Counted from the first letter of the stretch, positions 49,201 to 61,490 are shown. The stretch: DNA of 64,000 nt from Anseranas semipalmata (GCA_013399115.1 VXAA01001876.1:192689-256688); one strand, 5' to 3'. Notes: generated by a model not told the origin, from the letters alone. A program made the numbers and translations.

Positions 49201-52200
49201 GTCAGAGGTGGCTCCTGTAGTCATCATTAGCCATAAAAGCAGAGAAGATACAGATCTAAAACTCTCCAGGTCATGCCAGCCTTAAAGGATGCTACAGGGA
49301 CAGATTAGTCAGAATCACAGGCAACCAGCAGCACTGCAGTAGCCAAGGAAAATCTTCTTCATTAAATACAATCTTAACAATGCATTTGCTATTTGATCTC
49401 TTGGTAATTTTCTTCCACTACTGTGAATCTGTAGCTTTTAAGTGTTCTTTTATTTGCAAAACTTAAATAGTGATAAGACTGACAGGATGATGTATGTCTA
49501 TAAACCCCAGCTGGAGACTATTGTCACAGTCACCAGTGTAACCCAGCTATCCAAAGGACAAAGGATGCACCTGCTTGGAGGTTTTCAGGACTTCAGGGTT
49601 TCTGCATAAAGAGCTTTTTCTGCTGACTACCAGAAGATGACATGATTCAAGATCATGAATTAAATGTCAATACCTCAGGAACCAGTCTGCTACAGGTGAA
49701 ACACTAAAGGTTACAACCATATAAGCATGTATGCCGTGATTTGCTCACATGAATAGTCACACAGAATTCAGTACTACTACTACAGAAGGCACTGGTAAAC
49801 ATGGATACATGCACTGAGGAATGCCCTGTGTTTTTAAGACACAAATGCCTCCTTTTTTTTCCTCCTTCCCTTGAGTTTTCAGAGAACTACAGCCTGTACA
49901 GGAATATATTTTTCAGTTGCTCAGGTGCTGTATGTTTCTATTAAATTTTCCACTCTTTACCTTTCTCATAAGCTCAGACTTCAGCTGAGCTGCCCACTGA
50001 GTAAATCAGTGCACAGCCTAGCATAAAGTGTTTGAGCATGGCTAATGTCTGAGGCCGAATATTTTCCAACAAGGTACAGAACAGATTGTGAAGTGTGACA
50101 GTGCCACAAAGGGCATTGTGCGCCTCTCTTTGCTACCCCCTGCAGAAGCGTTCACCCTCCAGAGCTCAGCTGCTAGCACTCCCAGGATGTGAGGCCCAAC
50201 TCTGCTCCCACCAGGATGCATAACCTCAGGTCAGACTACTGGCAAAGCTGCTGACCTGTGACAAAGGACAGTGCAAATGTAGGTAGAAAATAAGAAATAA
50301 GAATCAGAAAGAAATTTTTTGGCAGGGGATTAAAGTAGTCTGAGTATTAGAGAGGAAAGATAGTGACATGAGGAGGAATAAACTCCTAACGGAAAGAAAT
50401 GGGGTGTTGGTTGCTGAATGTTTGGGTGTCTTTGGTGCTGATGGAGCTGGTGGAAGACGTCGGGTTTATAATGCCCAGGTATTGCTCCAGGGTGCTCTCC
50501 CCAAAGGTGTTGCCTACGGGGTCAGCACAGGCTCCCCGGGTGCCTTGCAAGAGGTGGTGAACATAGCTCTGCCTTGTAACTCACAAAATCCTAGCTATCT
50601 TTTGTACAAATGAATCAATGAACGCTTGCCATACACTTGTAAAGTTGTACACATCCTGTTTGCAGAGCCTTTTGCACCTGACTACAGACACCTGAACAAA
50701 CGGACACGAAAGAAGGGTTGCAGCAGGATCTTCTCCACAAAACGTCACCCCTGAGCCATTTTAGCACTGGCAGACTGTATGTGAAGCAGCCAGTGTACAT
50801 GAAGGAGGTTCTTATGTAGGTTTTAGGGCTTACCTAGCACAGAAATCCTGGAGTCCCTACCTGAGGGAGCTATTAGATAAGAGATTTAATTTTTACACCA
50901 GATAGTTTGTGCCTTGCTTGTTCTGATTTATTAACAATATATAAGATGATCCAATATTTGGCCACTATCTTTAAATCATAGGTTTTTCCATTCTAAATGA
51001 CAACCTTTGCATTTTATTAGCGTGGCTTAGTCTTTAATAAGCCCTTACTGTGTCCATATATCTTATCAACGCTCTAAGAACAAGCTTTTGTACCTCCTGT
51101 AAATTATCTTGGCAGTGGCATGACCACATCTACTGGCATTCTTGAGAATATGATGCTGCTGCCCTGGTCTCAGCAAGCAGACACAGAAGAGGAAGCATTC
51201 CTGTTGCAGTTGCACTACAAGGAGAAGGTGTGGGCTAACAGTCCAGGTGCTGCTGGGGGTAACAAAGCCTTCTGAATTCAATAGCCTCTGCTGAGACTGA
51301 ATCTCTGTAAGTCCTGGGGAAGGCACTTAGCTCTTCTTTCTCAATTTCCTCATTCACTAGAATGGATGTTTTAGCTCTTCCCTACTCAGGGAAGCACAAG
51401 AATTGATTGATTAATGTCTGTAAAACACCAAAGGTGGAAATACCGTGTAAATGCCAAGCATGATTATTGCTACTCGGCCTTTCAAAGGAGCATCAGACTA
51501 CGTCTAGCCTTTGAGCCCATCTGGATCTTCAGGGGTGAAATAGGGAGCTGTATCTTGAGAGCTCAGGAGCTGGTGCTCGACGACCTCTGTCAGCACAGCA
51601 GGCAAACATCTGCTGTGCTCCCTGAACTGCTTTTGTCTTTCTCCCTATTCCTTTTCCTTTATTACATGCTAGACTTATTATCAAGGCTTAAAGTGGATGA
51701 TTGCTATCACCAATTTATTGCTAGTTTGTATTGATTCCTCCTAGCTGTCCCTTAACTCTAACAAGCGTGTCCTCCCAGAAGTCACCTTCAGAAGTCCCTG
51801 GCAGAACCATGGCAAAACATGACTGGCAGTTTGGCTCATCTGAGCAAGGTCTGCAGAAGGAGATGTAGCTATGCAAGGAAAGAACAAGAAATCATGTAAG
51901 TGTACCGAGCAAATTCCATCAGGGAGGCTGTGTTCTCTCCTGGGAGTGACATAGGAAGGCGGATATCTTCATATACCCATAAGACATTAAGACCATTTCT
52001 GGAGGCATTTCTGGTAGCTAATTACAGCAATTATTTCTCCTGCCTGTGTTGCACAACATTACATCGTGAAGCAAATTTCTCATCTTCAGGACTCAGTCCC
52101 TGTATCAGCATCCAAGGTGAACTGGGTAGACCTGGACCCCCCGTGTTGTGGGTAATCCTGCTTAAGACTTGCTTCGCTGGAGCCATCCCAGTGAAAGTTG

Positions 52201-53668
52201 TCATGGTCTAGAGACTGGCTAGCTTGAAATAAAAATGGTGTGAGTTTTGTCCCTGCCCAATTATTGTTTTGTTTTACAATTAAATGTGCCTAGAAAGTTA
52301 TTAAAAGAATATGAGTTGCACATCTCATTAGATGAAAGACATCACCAGGATTCTCAAATCATGAAAGCTGTGACCCCAACATTCATGACTATTACTGTTG
52401 GAAGAACAACTCATTACTTAACCGTAGCTGGTGCTACTACTACTAATGGGCTACAGAGTGGTGGGATGGAAAAAATCAAATGGTACTACATGGTTTCAAG
52501 GTCACCTCATTTCATGCAGAAAACTTCTGAGTAGCAAAAGGAGCAGAGTATATGCTCTTGGGAACTTGCAGCAATCTCAAAGCCTCCAGGAGAACCCTGG
52601 GGATGTCCACAGACAGAAGGGAAAGGCTGATGTCTGCAATCTTACAGCCTGGAATCCTGCTATAAGTGCAATCCTGCCCAGCCTCCTTGTCTCCCCCGAA
52701 ACTCTGCTTCTACAGGAGATGGGTCATCCCCTCCTTGCCAGAAGCTCAACCTAATGTCTGGCCACGGGAGGAATGTATATTGCACCAGGAGCTGATGTGG
52801 CATCCCAGTAAATGGTGCTGTTGAGGTGAAGGGGTCTCTCTCAGGCATGTATCAGACCAGCCTGGAGCAGACCTCCCTGCTCCAGCTAGCACTCTATAGC
52901 CTCAGGCTCCTGACTGCCAGCCAGCTGTGCCTCTGCCCCCAGTTCTGCTCTCTCTGACCCCGATGGTTTGCAGGGGGGTGCCACTCATGCATGCCCCAGT
53001 TCAGGATTGCATTTCCTAAGTCATTATGGCAGACACTTGCTGAGTAGCAAACACAAATGTATACCGCACATCTTGCTCTTTTCTCTTCCTCTGCACGCCC
53101 TCACTGCAGTGTGAAGGTTCATCATTTATTTTCTTCACTGAGCTGACTCTCTTCTCTTTCAGCATCCCTGCCCCACACATGGCAGCACAGCCAAAGCTGC
53201 ACACCTCTGTGGGTCAAGCCCTTTCTGTTCTCTGGGAAAGGAAAGGATTTCTGCCACTGAACAAAATGTCTCCTGGTCTGGAGATGTCCCTGTGGCACTT
53301 GGTTTCATCCGGGCTGCTTTAAGCACCTGTGTTACCCAAAATAAGGATGTAGACACTCGATACTCATTGCATAAAGGCCAGCGACCCCTGGAGCGGATCT
53401 GGGTTTCAGCTGACCTACTTGTCTGTGTAGGTAGGTACTTGTCTTCTGTCCATTATCAGGGGTCTACAAATTGTATGGCATGGGCCACAGGTGCCTGCAG
53501 TAAGGTGGAGAGTCCAGATCTTTGTGTCAACTTCCCATTCTCTGCAGCATTGTATGTGAGAGACAGGACTTTACCAGGCAGGAGTGGGGTGAGAGAGGGT
53601 GTTCCTGGCCAGACTTGATTGCCTGGGGACATCTAAGCAAGTTCTTACATTGCAGGTCTATCTTATCA
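46241..53668. other. Non-coding stretch, no gene recognised
   Basis: No gene recognised. It contains the hexanucleotide array at 47010-47076. The part at 52600-53000 is GC-richer than average but has no CpG cluster, open frame or repeat I can identify. Open frames of about 100 codons at 51414-51734, 51900-52211 and 52431-52754 have no recognisable motif. Confidence 0.5.
47010..47076 (+). repeat. Graded hexanucleotide array (TTTAGA to TTTATG to TTTGTG)
   Basis: A period-six array in three blocks: about five TTTAGA units, then about three TTTATG, then about three TTTGTG, ending in TTTGCA. Each block differs from its neighbour by one or two bases in the same register. This is not the vertebrate telomere repeat, although the first unit differs from it by few bases. 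Confidence 0.9.
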
Positions 53669-53895
53669 GAGAATTACAGAATAAAATCATAGAATGGGTT
53701 GGATTGGAAGGAACGCTTAAAGATGATCTTGTCCACCATCCCTGCCAAGAGCAGCGATGCCTCCCTCTAGACCAGGCTGCTCAAAGCCCCATCCAGCCTG
53801 GCCATGAACACTTCCAGGGATGGGGCATCCACAACTTCTCTGGGCCACCTGTTCCAGTGCCTCACCACCCTCATGGTAAAGAATTTATTCCACTC
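53669..53895 (-). mobile_element. CR1 LINE 3' end, reverse orientation
   Basis: On the plus strand the copy begins with the reverse-complemented CR1 terminus (CAGAATAAAATCATAGAATGG, about 53677-53697), then the 'GATTGGAAGGAACGCTTAAAGATGATC' block. It continues with 'CAAAGCCCCATCCAGCC' (about 53784-53800), 'CTTCCAGGGATGGGGCATCC' (53811-53830), and ends at the 'GTAAAGAATTTATTCC' region. It is closer to intact than the copy at 45924, suggesting a younger insertion. The open frame at 53599-53901 is an antisense reading of this element. Confidence 0.95.
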
Positions 53896-54820
53896 TTTTA
53901 AGAGGATTTATCTCCAAGAGATTATTTAAAGATAAAAGTAGTACCTACATCAGAAGAAACCTTAATATTGGGCATGCTGAAGGGGTAACTTCAGTACTAC
54001 ATTTGTTTCTTAATACATCAAAAGATATGGCTGCAGCTTGCCTATGAAAGGGACTACGTTGATTGAGGCTAGTTTTACAGAGGTCTGTAGCCCATGGCTT
54101 GTCTGTAAAATTAGCAAATAGATGTATTTTTCATGGAAAATCTCATTCTCAAAGCAAATAATTCCACAGCAAATGAAGAGGCAATGTTGTAGTGATCTTT
54201 TCAGCCAAAACCAGGTGTCGAAGAAGTTTCCTAGGATTCAATATGGACAATCAGTGGATTCAGATAAAATCTCTAGGTACAAACACCATGGTCTTTGCTA
54301 GCAAAACAAGCAGTGGAGGAGTGGTTTGAACTATAATCTTTATGTGAGGTTGAGTGACAATACCTAGGCTGGTATCTGCCACCTGAAATCTGTTAACTTG
54401 ACTGCAAAAACTTCCTAATTCTGTACTTTATATATACACTTGATTAAGAAGTCTGCATGCCAAAAATGATAAGAATTACATTTCTGGCTGTGCTTCATAT
54501 GATAGTATGCTTCCCCACAGGATCACCAGCAAAGACAAATTATTTCATTAGGGCTTCAATTTTTAGTCTTTTTCAGCGTTTTTCTGGATGCTGTGTTGTA
54601 AGACTCAACAAAGCTGACCACTTTATATCATTATGAGCATAACTGAGTACAATGCACCATTCATGGTTCACCTTTAATTTATAAACGGACATTATAGTGC
54701 TTTTGAATTTGGCTAACTTCCAAGTCAATTAAAAATGCTTCGTACTCAGCTCTGTTCATCTCCCACTGATTTAATATCAAACTAGTGAACTAGTGCTACT
54801 TCAAACTTCTAGCTTTCTGC

Positions 54821-54852
<32 letters not shown>

Positions 54853-55470
54853 TTCCTTTAAATAATAATCTACCTTTTGTCTACTTTGGAAAGTTACTGG
54901 GGCTCTCTTATTTTGACATTAATACATTATCTGATGCTGCACTGTACCATCTGTTTTCTAAGGCAAAAAAAGCTCTTGTTTACTTTTCTAGAAGTGTTTT
55001 CCACTTCATATGTATTATCAGATGACCTCCCTGACCTTTTCTAACACTCTAAGTGATTTGTCAGTTTAATGAAAGAATACATTTCCTCTACAATTTATTA
55101 CCTGCTGTACTAGTTTAATTGATGAAGCAGAGTGGATCTCTGCATTGAGATTGAATTTTTGCAGCCTTTACTAATTTAAAACATAATGTAGATAATGTGG
55201 GACAATGCCATATTTTAAGTGATTTGCCAGATGGCTACATGGACTGTGATATAATTTAGATGAGTCCTCTGCTGTTACAGTCCTCTATGTGTGTATGTTT
55301 TATGAAAGATCTTTAGTACATTATCAGCAGCTAAAGCAATTAGGAAACTTTCAATCAGATCAATATTTAGAGTTTTCACAGACTGATCCTTTTTTTCTTT
55401 CGCTCCACCAGTTAATGATTTTATAATCCTGTCAGTTAAATACTAAATCGCTACTTTGTGACAAGCCAAC
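53896..55470. other. AT-rich non-coding stretch
   Basis: No gene. Contains a (TTA)n microsatellite at about 54824-54852. The interval 55060-55450 is AT-rich but non-repetitive, with TAATGATTTTATAAT-like words, and could be a conserved regulatory element; only alignment would show this. Confidence 0.45.
54824..54852 (+). repeat. (TTA)n trinucleotide microsatellite
   Basis: About nine TTA units in AT-rich DNA. Confidence 0.9.
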
Positions 55471-56046
55471 TTGGCTTGCTCATGCAAATGTATTCAAACC
55501 TTTGGTCTGCAAACAAGCTCTGAGATCTCAGATGAGCAAGGTCTTTGGTTCATTTTTCCGGATGTAATCCAGAAAGTGTACAGACATGGGAGGATGGAAA
55601 AAAGAACATCTGAAGAGCAAAGCAGTTTCCATTTTGGGCAGACGCTCAGGTCAAGGCTTTTTCCACCTGGGGTGGGTCCCCCTGTCTTCAGCTCCAGCCT
55701 GAAAACTGAGAGGCAGGGTTTTGCTTTGGAGAAACATTATCACCCTTCGCATTGGCGGAGCGTGCAGAGGGGAAAGAAACCCAGGCATGCACGAATGATG
55801 AGACTGATAGCTGCTTTTGAGCGACACTACCGCTTGCCCTGTGCGTGGGTCATGGTATTTTGCTGCCTGGCAGTACTTACTCACTCCCTGCCTCTCAGAG
55901 AAGCCCAGCACCCCCAGCTGCGGGGGCCTCAGCCGAACGAGCTGGGCCATCTCAGCAGGCAGCACCTCGCCCCAGGGCAGCAGCCCGTGCCCGTGCTGCC
56001 CTGTCTGAACCCACGGCAAAACCTTTCCACTGCAGCCCAGGGGTAA
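55471..56046 (+). CDS. Unrecognised 191-codon open frame with internal signal-like segment
   Basis: Open for 191 codons in a locally GC-richer patch. The first 108 residues are low in recognisable structure. Methionines 109-110 (codon for the latter at 55798) begin an 83-residue stretch with a charged start, a hydrophobic core at about residues 125-135 of the frame (AWVMVFCCLAV), and a proline-, glutamine- and leucine-rich tail. That order resembles a secretory signal peptide followed by a small secreted peptide or a first exon. A possible splice donor GTAATT lies at the stop (56042). I match it to no family. The minus strand is also open for 133 codons here, which argues that composition rather than selection keeps the frame open. 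Confidence 0.15.
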   Translation: MACSCKCIQTFGLQTSSEISDEQGLWFIFPDVIQKVYRHGRMEKRTSEEQSSFHFGQTLRSRLFPPGVGPPVFSSSLKTERQGFALEKHYHPSHWRSVQRGKKPRHARMMRLIAAFERHYRLPCAWVMVFCCLAVLTHSLPLREAQHPQLRGPQPNELGHLSRQHLAPGQQPVPVLPCLNPRQNLSTAAQG

Positions 56047-57460
56047 TTTCACACCTGTGCGAGATGCTGGTGCTGACTGAAACCTGAAGATGGTTCAAGA
56101 GCATGTTTGCATCTATTTTTGCCTCTATCTAGCATGTTCTAGCATCTCCTTGAGCAAAAATTAGTCCATAAAGGATCTACTTCATTGAGGTCTTTGCTGG
56201 CTCTTAGAGGCTCTGCAGGAGCTGATCTGGAAAAAAAGGCAAGTGTCATCTATGTTCAATGCCACTCAGTTATAATGTACCTCTATCAAAAGCTCAAGCC
56301 CTAGGAATCAAGATATTAAAAAAAAAAAAAAAAAGAAAGAAAGAAAGAATAATTAAAAATCACTGTGTTCCTGGGGTTAGATACAGTGTAAGCCAGGGAG
56401 CTGGGAGAGTTGCAGATCCACTTTGTTCTGTATGATAAGGAACACATGAAAGTGCTGGTTTGTGCATCATTTTCCCAAAGCTTTTTCACCTGTTCAGCTC
56501 TGTCTAAATTACAAATTCGTCAAAGCAGAAGAAGTTTCTTACAATATTACTGAATGCAGCCACAGACAATAAAACAGAAGTAGCTCCAGTGCCAATAACG
56601 GTATCTCCCATTTTCTGACAGGGAAGTATTAGTTATGAGGTGCTTTGGACAGGCTTTCCCTTATGACCCCAAAAGGGACTATGATGGTAATGGATGGGAA
56701 AGGTAGTGTAGCCCTCTGTGTGCAAAAGAAAGCAGATGAAAAACATCTGAAAGCTTCCCTACCCCTGGGAAGGATGCAACCTGAGATAGGACCATGTGTG
56801 TGCTGATTAAGAATAACATTTCCTTCCTATGTTAGTCTCTATGAAAATGCAAACAGGTGTTAGAAAGCTAGTGTTACAGTCTGACCAAATCCATTTAAAC
56901 AACAGGCTGGGGCTTGCCATGGCTCAGCCACAATGGAACCAGCCAGGAGGGAAGGAAAACAATAAGCAAGCTCCTCCTAGATGTGCCCTGCTGCTCACCC
57001 AGGTTTCAGGGTCCACTTTTGTTCCTTGATTTGCTCCTCTCCCCTCACCCCCAAAAGACAGGGGACATGAGCAGCATTCACTGGTGAGGGAGACAGATGT
57101 TGGGCTGGGAGCAAGATGCAGCTCCGCGGGCTGCAGGAGAGGAGCAGAGGAGGAGAGGCTGAGGCTCAGCAGACGCTTGGCTCGGCAGCCTGCACTCCCC
57201 AGAGTGAGGGTGGTAACTCCATGCTCCCTGGGGAGAAGGTGGTGTGGCTCCTGACATGTGGTAGGCATATGTCTTCGTCAGGAGCATGCTTTGGAAAAAG
57301 GAACAAAACTCACCTGCCTGCTCTGCCTAGCCTGTATTGAGCTGAGACAAAAATATGCAGCCCTACACATAAGATTAATGGCAAAAATTTAGTAATTTTT
57401 GTATATTAATTTGGAATTCTTTTTCTTCCTCTCCTTGTAAGGTAGGCAGTTCTCAAAGTG
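56047..57460. other. Non-coding stretch, no gene recognised
   Basis: No gene or transposon recognised. Holds an A/GAAA tract at 56318-56349. The part at 57050-57240 is GC-richer and purine-rich. Confidence 0.5.
56318..56349 (+). repeat. A run followed by (GAAA)n
   Basis: Seventeen adenines followed by four GAAA units; all purine. Confidence 0.85.
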
Positions 57461-58025
57461 TGTCATGGTTTGGTCTGGGATAGGGTTCATTTTCTTCATA
57501 GAGGCTCATGTGATGCTGTGTTTTGTATTTTTGTTGGAAACAGCGGTGATAACACACCTATGTTCATTGTTGTTAGTTGTTACGAGTTGCTGCAGAGAAG
57601 TGCTTACGCAGAGCCAAGGCCTTTTCTGTTCCTTACGCTGCCCTGCCAGCGAGGAGGCTGGGGGTGCACGAGAACCTGGGAGGGACACAGCCAGGACGGC
57701 TGACCCCAGCTGACCAGAGGGATAGTCCATGCCATACGATGTCATGCTCAGCAATAAAAGCTGGGGTAAAGAAGGAGGAATGGGGGCACATTGGGAGTGA
57801 CAGCGTTTGTCTTCCCAAGAGAGTGTTCTGCGCAGTGAGCCCTGCTTTTCTGGAAGTGTCTGAAAATCTGCCTGCCGATGGGAGGTAGCGAATGATTTCC
57901 TGCTTTTGCTTTGCTTGCGTGTGTGGCTTTTGCTTTATCTAATGAACTGTCTTTCTCTCCACCCATGAGTTCTCGCACTTTTACCTTTCTTGTTCTCTCC
58001 CCCATCCCACTTGGAGAGAGTGATA
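57461..58025 (+). mobile_element. ERVL-type solo LTR fragment (endogenous retrovirus)
   Basis: From memory this matches a long terminal repeat widespread in birds and usually assigned to ERVL. It starts with the typical TGTCATGGTTTGG (57461), followed by the 'GGGATAGGGTTCATTTTCTTCATAG' region and the 'GAGGAGGCTGGGGGTGCACGAGAA' region (about 57650-57673). A TATA-like AATAAAAG follows at 57753-57760, then 'GGCGTTTGTCTTCCCAAG'-type sequence and the U5-like TTTTGCTTTGCTTGCGTG (about 57903-57921). The match fades after about 58025, so the last 50 or so bases including the 3' end appear missing. No gag, pol or env sequence flanks it; it is a degenerate solo LTR or remnant. Open frames across it are chance. 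Confidence 0.88.
57753..57760 (+). promoter_or_regulatory. TATA-like element within the LTR
   Basis: AATAAAAG lies in the U3-like part of the LTR, at the place where related copies carry a TATA box. Whether this old copy still promotes transcription is unknown. The same letters resemble a poly-A signal, but the position within the LTR favours the TATA reading. Confidence 0.4.
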
Positions 58026-58551
58026 ATTCATACAGCTGAAAATATTTAGTCATGCTTATAAGAAAATAACCTCATCTTTTATACACATCACATGAAATGA
58101 TTCAACACTATAACTATGTGGATCCACAAACTCCATAGTTTGAGGCTAACTTTTGGTAAAATAGAGACAAGGTGTTACCTTGTGCAGAGGAGCTGCGGTT
58201 CATCACTTACAAACTCTATACCTTCACCACTTGCAGTGTGCAGTGTCGCTCACAAATATCAGCCTCTGAAAAGTGTATTTTCTCCCTTGTAAATCTGTAT
58301 TGAGGTGTTTATGAAAAGTAAGGAATTGCATTACTTCCCCAGATCTATGAACACAAAAGGACCAAACAGACATTCACAGTACTGGAACTGGTGAACATCA
58401 GATCTGCTATTGGACTCAGTGCAGCTCTGCACTTGTATAAGTCAACTGAGATCAGAATTTAGCCTTGTTGTTTTATTATATAAAAACTGACTGCAGTTCT
58501 GGATGAATGTCCGAGCATTCAAACCAATTTTCCTCTAATTATCTACGGCAA

Positions 58552-58594
<43 letters not shown>

Positions 58595-60238
58595 TGAAAA
58601 GGATAGTGCTTTAATCATTTGATTTTTTCACTCTAATTGAAACTTTTTTTCCTTGTGAGTGGAGAGAGAACAGGTGCCTAATTAGAGTGCATGATAATTC
58701 TCACACAGATATAATTAAGCAGGAAGATCAATGAAAATCTCTCCTTGCTGGATTGCTGCCATTTCTGGGATAGGGGTTTAAGTATATAGAAATAAATCCT
58801 CTCCCTGGGGAGCATAAGATGGTGTTGTTTTGGGAAAAAGACTTTACTGGATTTTTCTTTGCAGTGGCCATGTTACCCATGAAGAGTACTGCCCAGCATT
58901 TTAAGAGAAAAAGAGATTGGAGTTTTGCTGTTACTGGAAAATTGTGTGAGTGTATATAACAGGGTTTGTCTGTTTGTTTGTTTGTTGTTGTTTTTCTAAA
59001 AGTAAATTATGCAGGAAATTATTGGCCTTTTCAAGATCTTCTGGGACTTTAAAAATTCTTTTACATAAATTTTATTTTTAATGTATTCATAGAGCAACTA
59101 CAATGCCATGAATGGGTCAGAGAGTTTGGTCCTGTCTGAGAAGATGTTGGCTAGCCTGTGAATCTAGCTCCTATGGATGTGTGTGAATAATGCGGAGGAG
59201 AGATGCAGAATATCATCCTACAGTGACAAATTAAAACACAGGAGAACAGCACACTGCACTGTGGCTTACTGTGCTAGACACCTTAGTTCTAGGGCACAGC
59301 TAACAAGAAAAGATCACGCAGATAATCTCTGAAAACAGTAGACCTACATGAATCCTTCATTTTTATACCTTCTGACAATGCTGTAATGAAAAGAAAGCTC
59401 AGTGAAGAAAGCATAATGAAAGCAAGGATAATGAAAAAAATACATGATCACAGGATTAACTTTGTGTTGGATCACACCCTCAGAGACAAAGTAAAGGTAC
59501 TTGTTCTCACAGTTAGGTTTGGTGCTCTATCTACAGAACACCTGTATCCCATGCGTCTCTTGGATGACGTATGTATAAATACAGGGTCACTAGCTGCCAA
59601 GTTCTCCCCTTCTTAATACGTCTCCTAAATGTATCTTCCTTGGAAAGTGCTATACTGCTTCTGGTAATGACACCACAGTGTCCAAAAATGCACTTTGCCA
59701 TAATGATCCAGGTAATGAAGGCTGAATTACAGCAAAACTCCTGGAGAAGTGCTTATGACATTCTCTATCTCACAGCAAATGTGTTCTTCCTGATTAATGC
59801 TCTTATAGTAAAACAGCATGATGATTAGGCCATTAGTTTAAAAACTCCTAAAGTAAAAACCCAGCTGATTGAGTGATGCTCTGTGACATCATTTGTCTTT
59901 CTTCAGTGGAGAGAGAACCATTGAAGTGGCAGCAGATCTCTTAAACTAAAAAGGTACTATTTCATGAATAAAAGAGAACATAACGTTATACATCAAACCC
60001 AGCATTGCATCATTTCTGAAAATACTTTCTGCTATAAATAAGCATGGCATTGACCACAGTGCTGATATGCTTAACATTCTTAAACACCTCATCAAGTAAT
60101 TCATATAAACTACTGCCTGTATCTTTTTGCTTACTATTGATAATCTATTTACAAGGAATGTAGGAAGAACAAATCTGGAAAATCTGAGATTTCTATAAAA
60201 AAAGGGTATACACAAACATTGTAAACAGCATCTCTCAA
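58026..60238. other. Non-coding stretch, no gene recognised
   Basis: No gene recognised. Includes a 39-base A run at 58553-58591 and (TGTT)n-like sequence at about 58970-58995. Directly after the A run (58600-58760) the DNA is rich in homeodomain-type words (TAATTG, TAATTAG, TAATTA) with a CAGGTG E-box, a composition seen in vertebrate enhancers but not proof of one. Confidence 0.45.
58553..58591 (+). repeat. Homopolymer A run, 39 bases
   Basis: Thirty-nine uninterrupted adenines. No retroposon body precedes it, so slippage expansion is the likely origin. Length is uncertain. Confidence 0.9.
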
Positions 60239-60255
60239 TTTTTTTTTTTTTTTTT

Positions 60256-60274
60256 NNNNNNNNNNNNNNNNNNN
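60256..60274. other. Assembly gap, 19 N
   Basis: Nineteen ambiguous bases follow a run of 17 thymines (60239-60255). The homopolymer probably caused the break. The minus-strand open frame across it (59946-60416) is bridged by unknown residues and should not be believed. Confidence 0.98.
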
Positions 60275-61490
60275 TTTCAGCTTGATTCCCTTCTGCTATA
60301 CACATATTGAGTAGAGTCATAAAGAAGCAGGCTAGAAGGTCTGGCCACTTTGTCTGCAAACATTGCAGTAGTGGGGCATCTTTAAATATAGAGAGAAATT
60401 TTGTTATTATTCTCACAAACTGCTCATGATTTTATATTCCCTGTAACTTTACAAGCCTTTGTTATGGGATGACATAATCAGGTTAGCTATCCTTTATGGG
60501 TTGTATAGAAAGACCAAGGAGCTACCAAAATCTTTAAAATGTTTCTGAGATATCTGAGGATCTGATAGAAAAATAGAAACCAGTACTTTTTTTTCCTGTA
60601 TCATTTCTATCCTCTGTGGGCCAAAGGTTCCTCTCTGGCTATTGTTCCCTGTGTTGTTCCTGTCTTCTTCTGTTGGTACATCCACTGAACAGAGAAGCAC
60701 GGGTGATAAGTGTTGATGTGAACACATATTCCAGGCTATTCAAGCACTGAGCAGTGTGTAAACTCTGCATTATCCTAAATAAAAGGATAAACACCTTTTA
60801 CCCAGATTTGTCCTCAGCTATGTTACTGCTTGGGGGAGGGCTGTGGAAATTTCACAGAGGAAGCAATTATCTTCTGTGTCTTCCTCAGGCCAGGCAGATT
60901 GATTTAAGTTACCTCTGATACCACCAGCAATGCTGTAAGGAACAGTGCAAGAAAAAGGAAGATGGCTCTGGTAGTGCGCACTTCAAGATGAATGAAAGTC
61001 ATGTTCTGTTGCTCCGCTTTTTAATGTTTCACCAAAGTCCTCAAGGGGTGTGCTATTGGTCCCATTGATGTTTTTTTGAAGATCACAGCAACCACAAAAT
61101 GTGTGCATAGTGAGAGCGATCAGGGCTCATCTGAACATTAAGGCTGTTGTTGCTAGCAAGTGTGTAATACCACCTTTTGGCTGTAACTACAAGAGTCTCA
61201 TGAATACTTTAAGAATTAGCTTGCATTTCTAGCACAGAAAACAGAATGCCTGAATTTGATCCCTTCTGCTTCTGCTTCTTCTTTCTTTTTCCTTTTATTT
61301 TCCTTTTTATTATTATTATTATTTTTAATTTTTGGTGGTAACTACTTGACTGAGAAAAGAGGAACATGCGGAGAAGAAAATGTGAAGGAATTAACATGTA
61401 GGTAATAACTGCTGTGAGGCAGTCCTTAGCACTGATTATGCTGTTTGTTCAGCCAGGCTAGAGACTGTGGAATAATCTGTTTTAACACTG

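Noticed and set aside
57458..58053. Several open frames of 60-103 codons on both strands
   Set aside because: They fall within the LTR, which does not encode protein.
59946..60416. 156-codon minus-strand frame
   Set aside because: It spans the 19-N gap and an adjacent homopolymer, so continuity is not real evidence.
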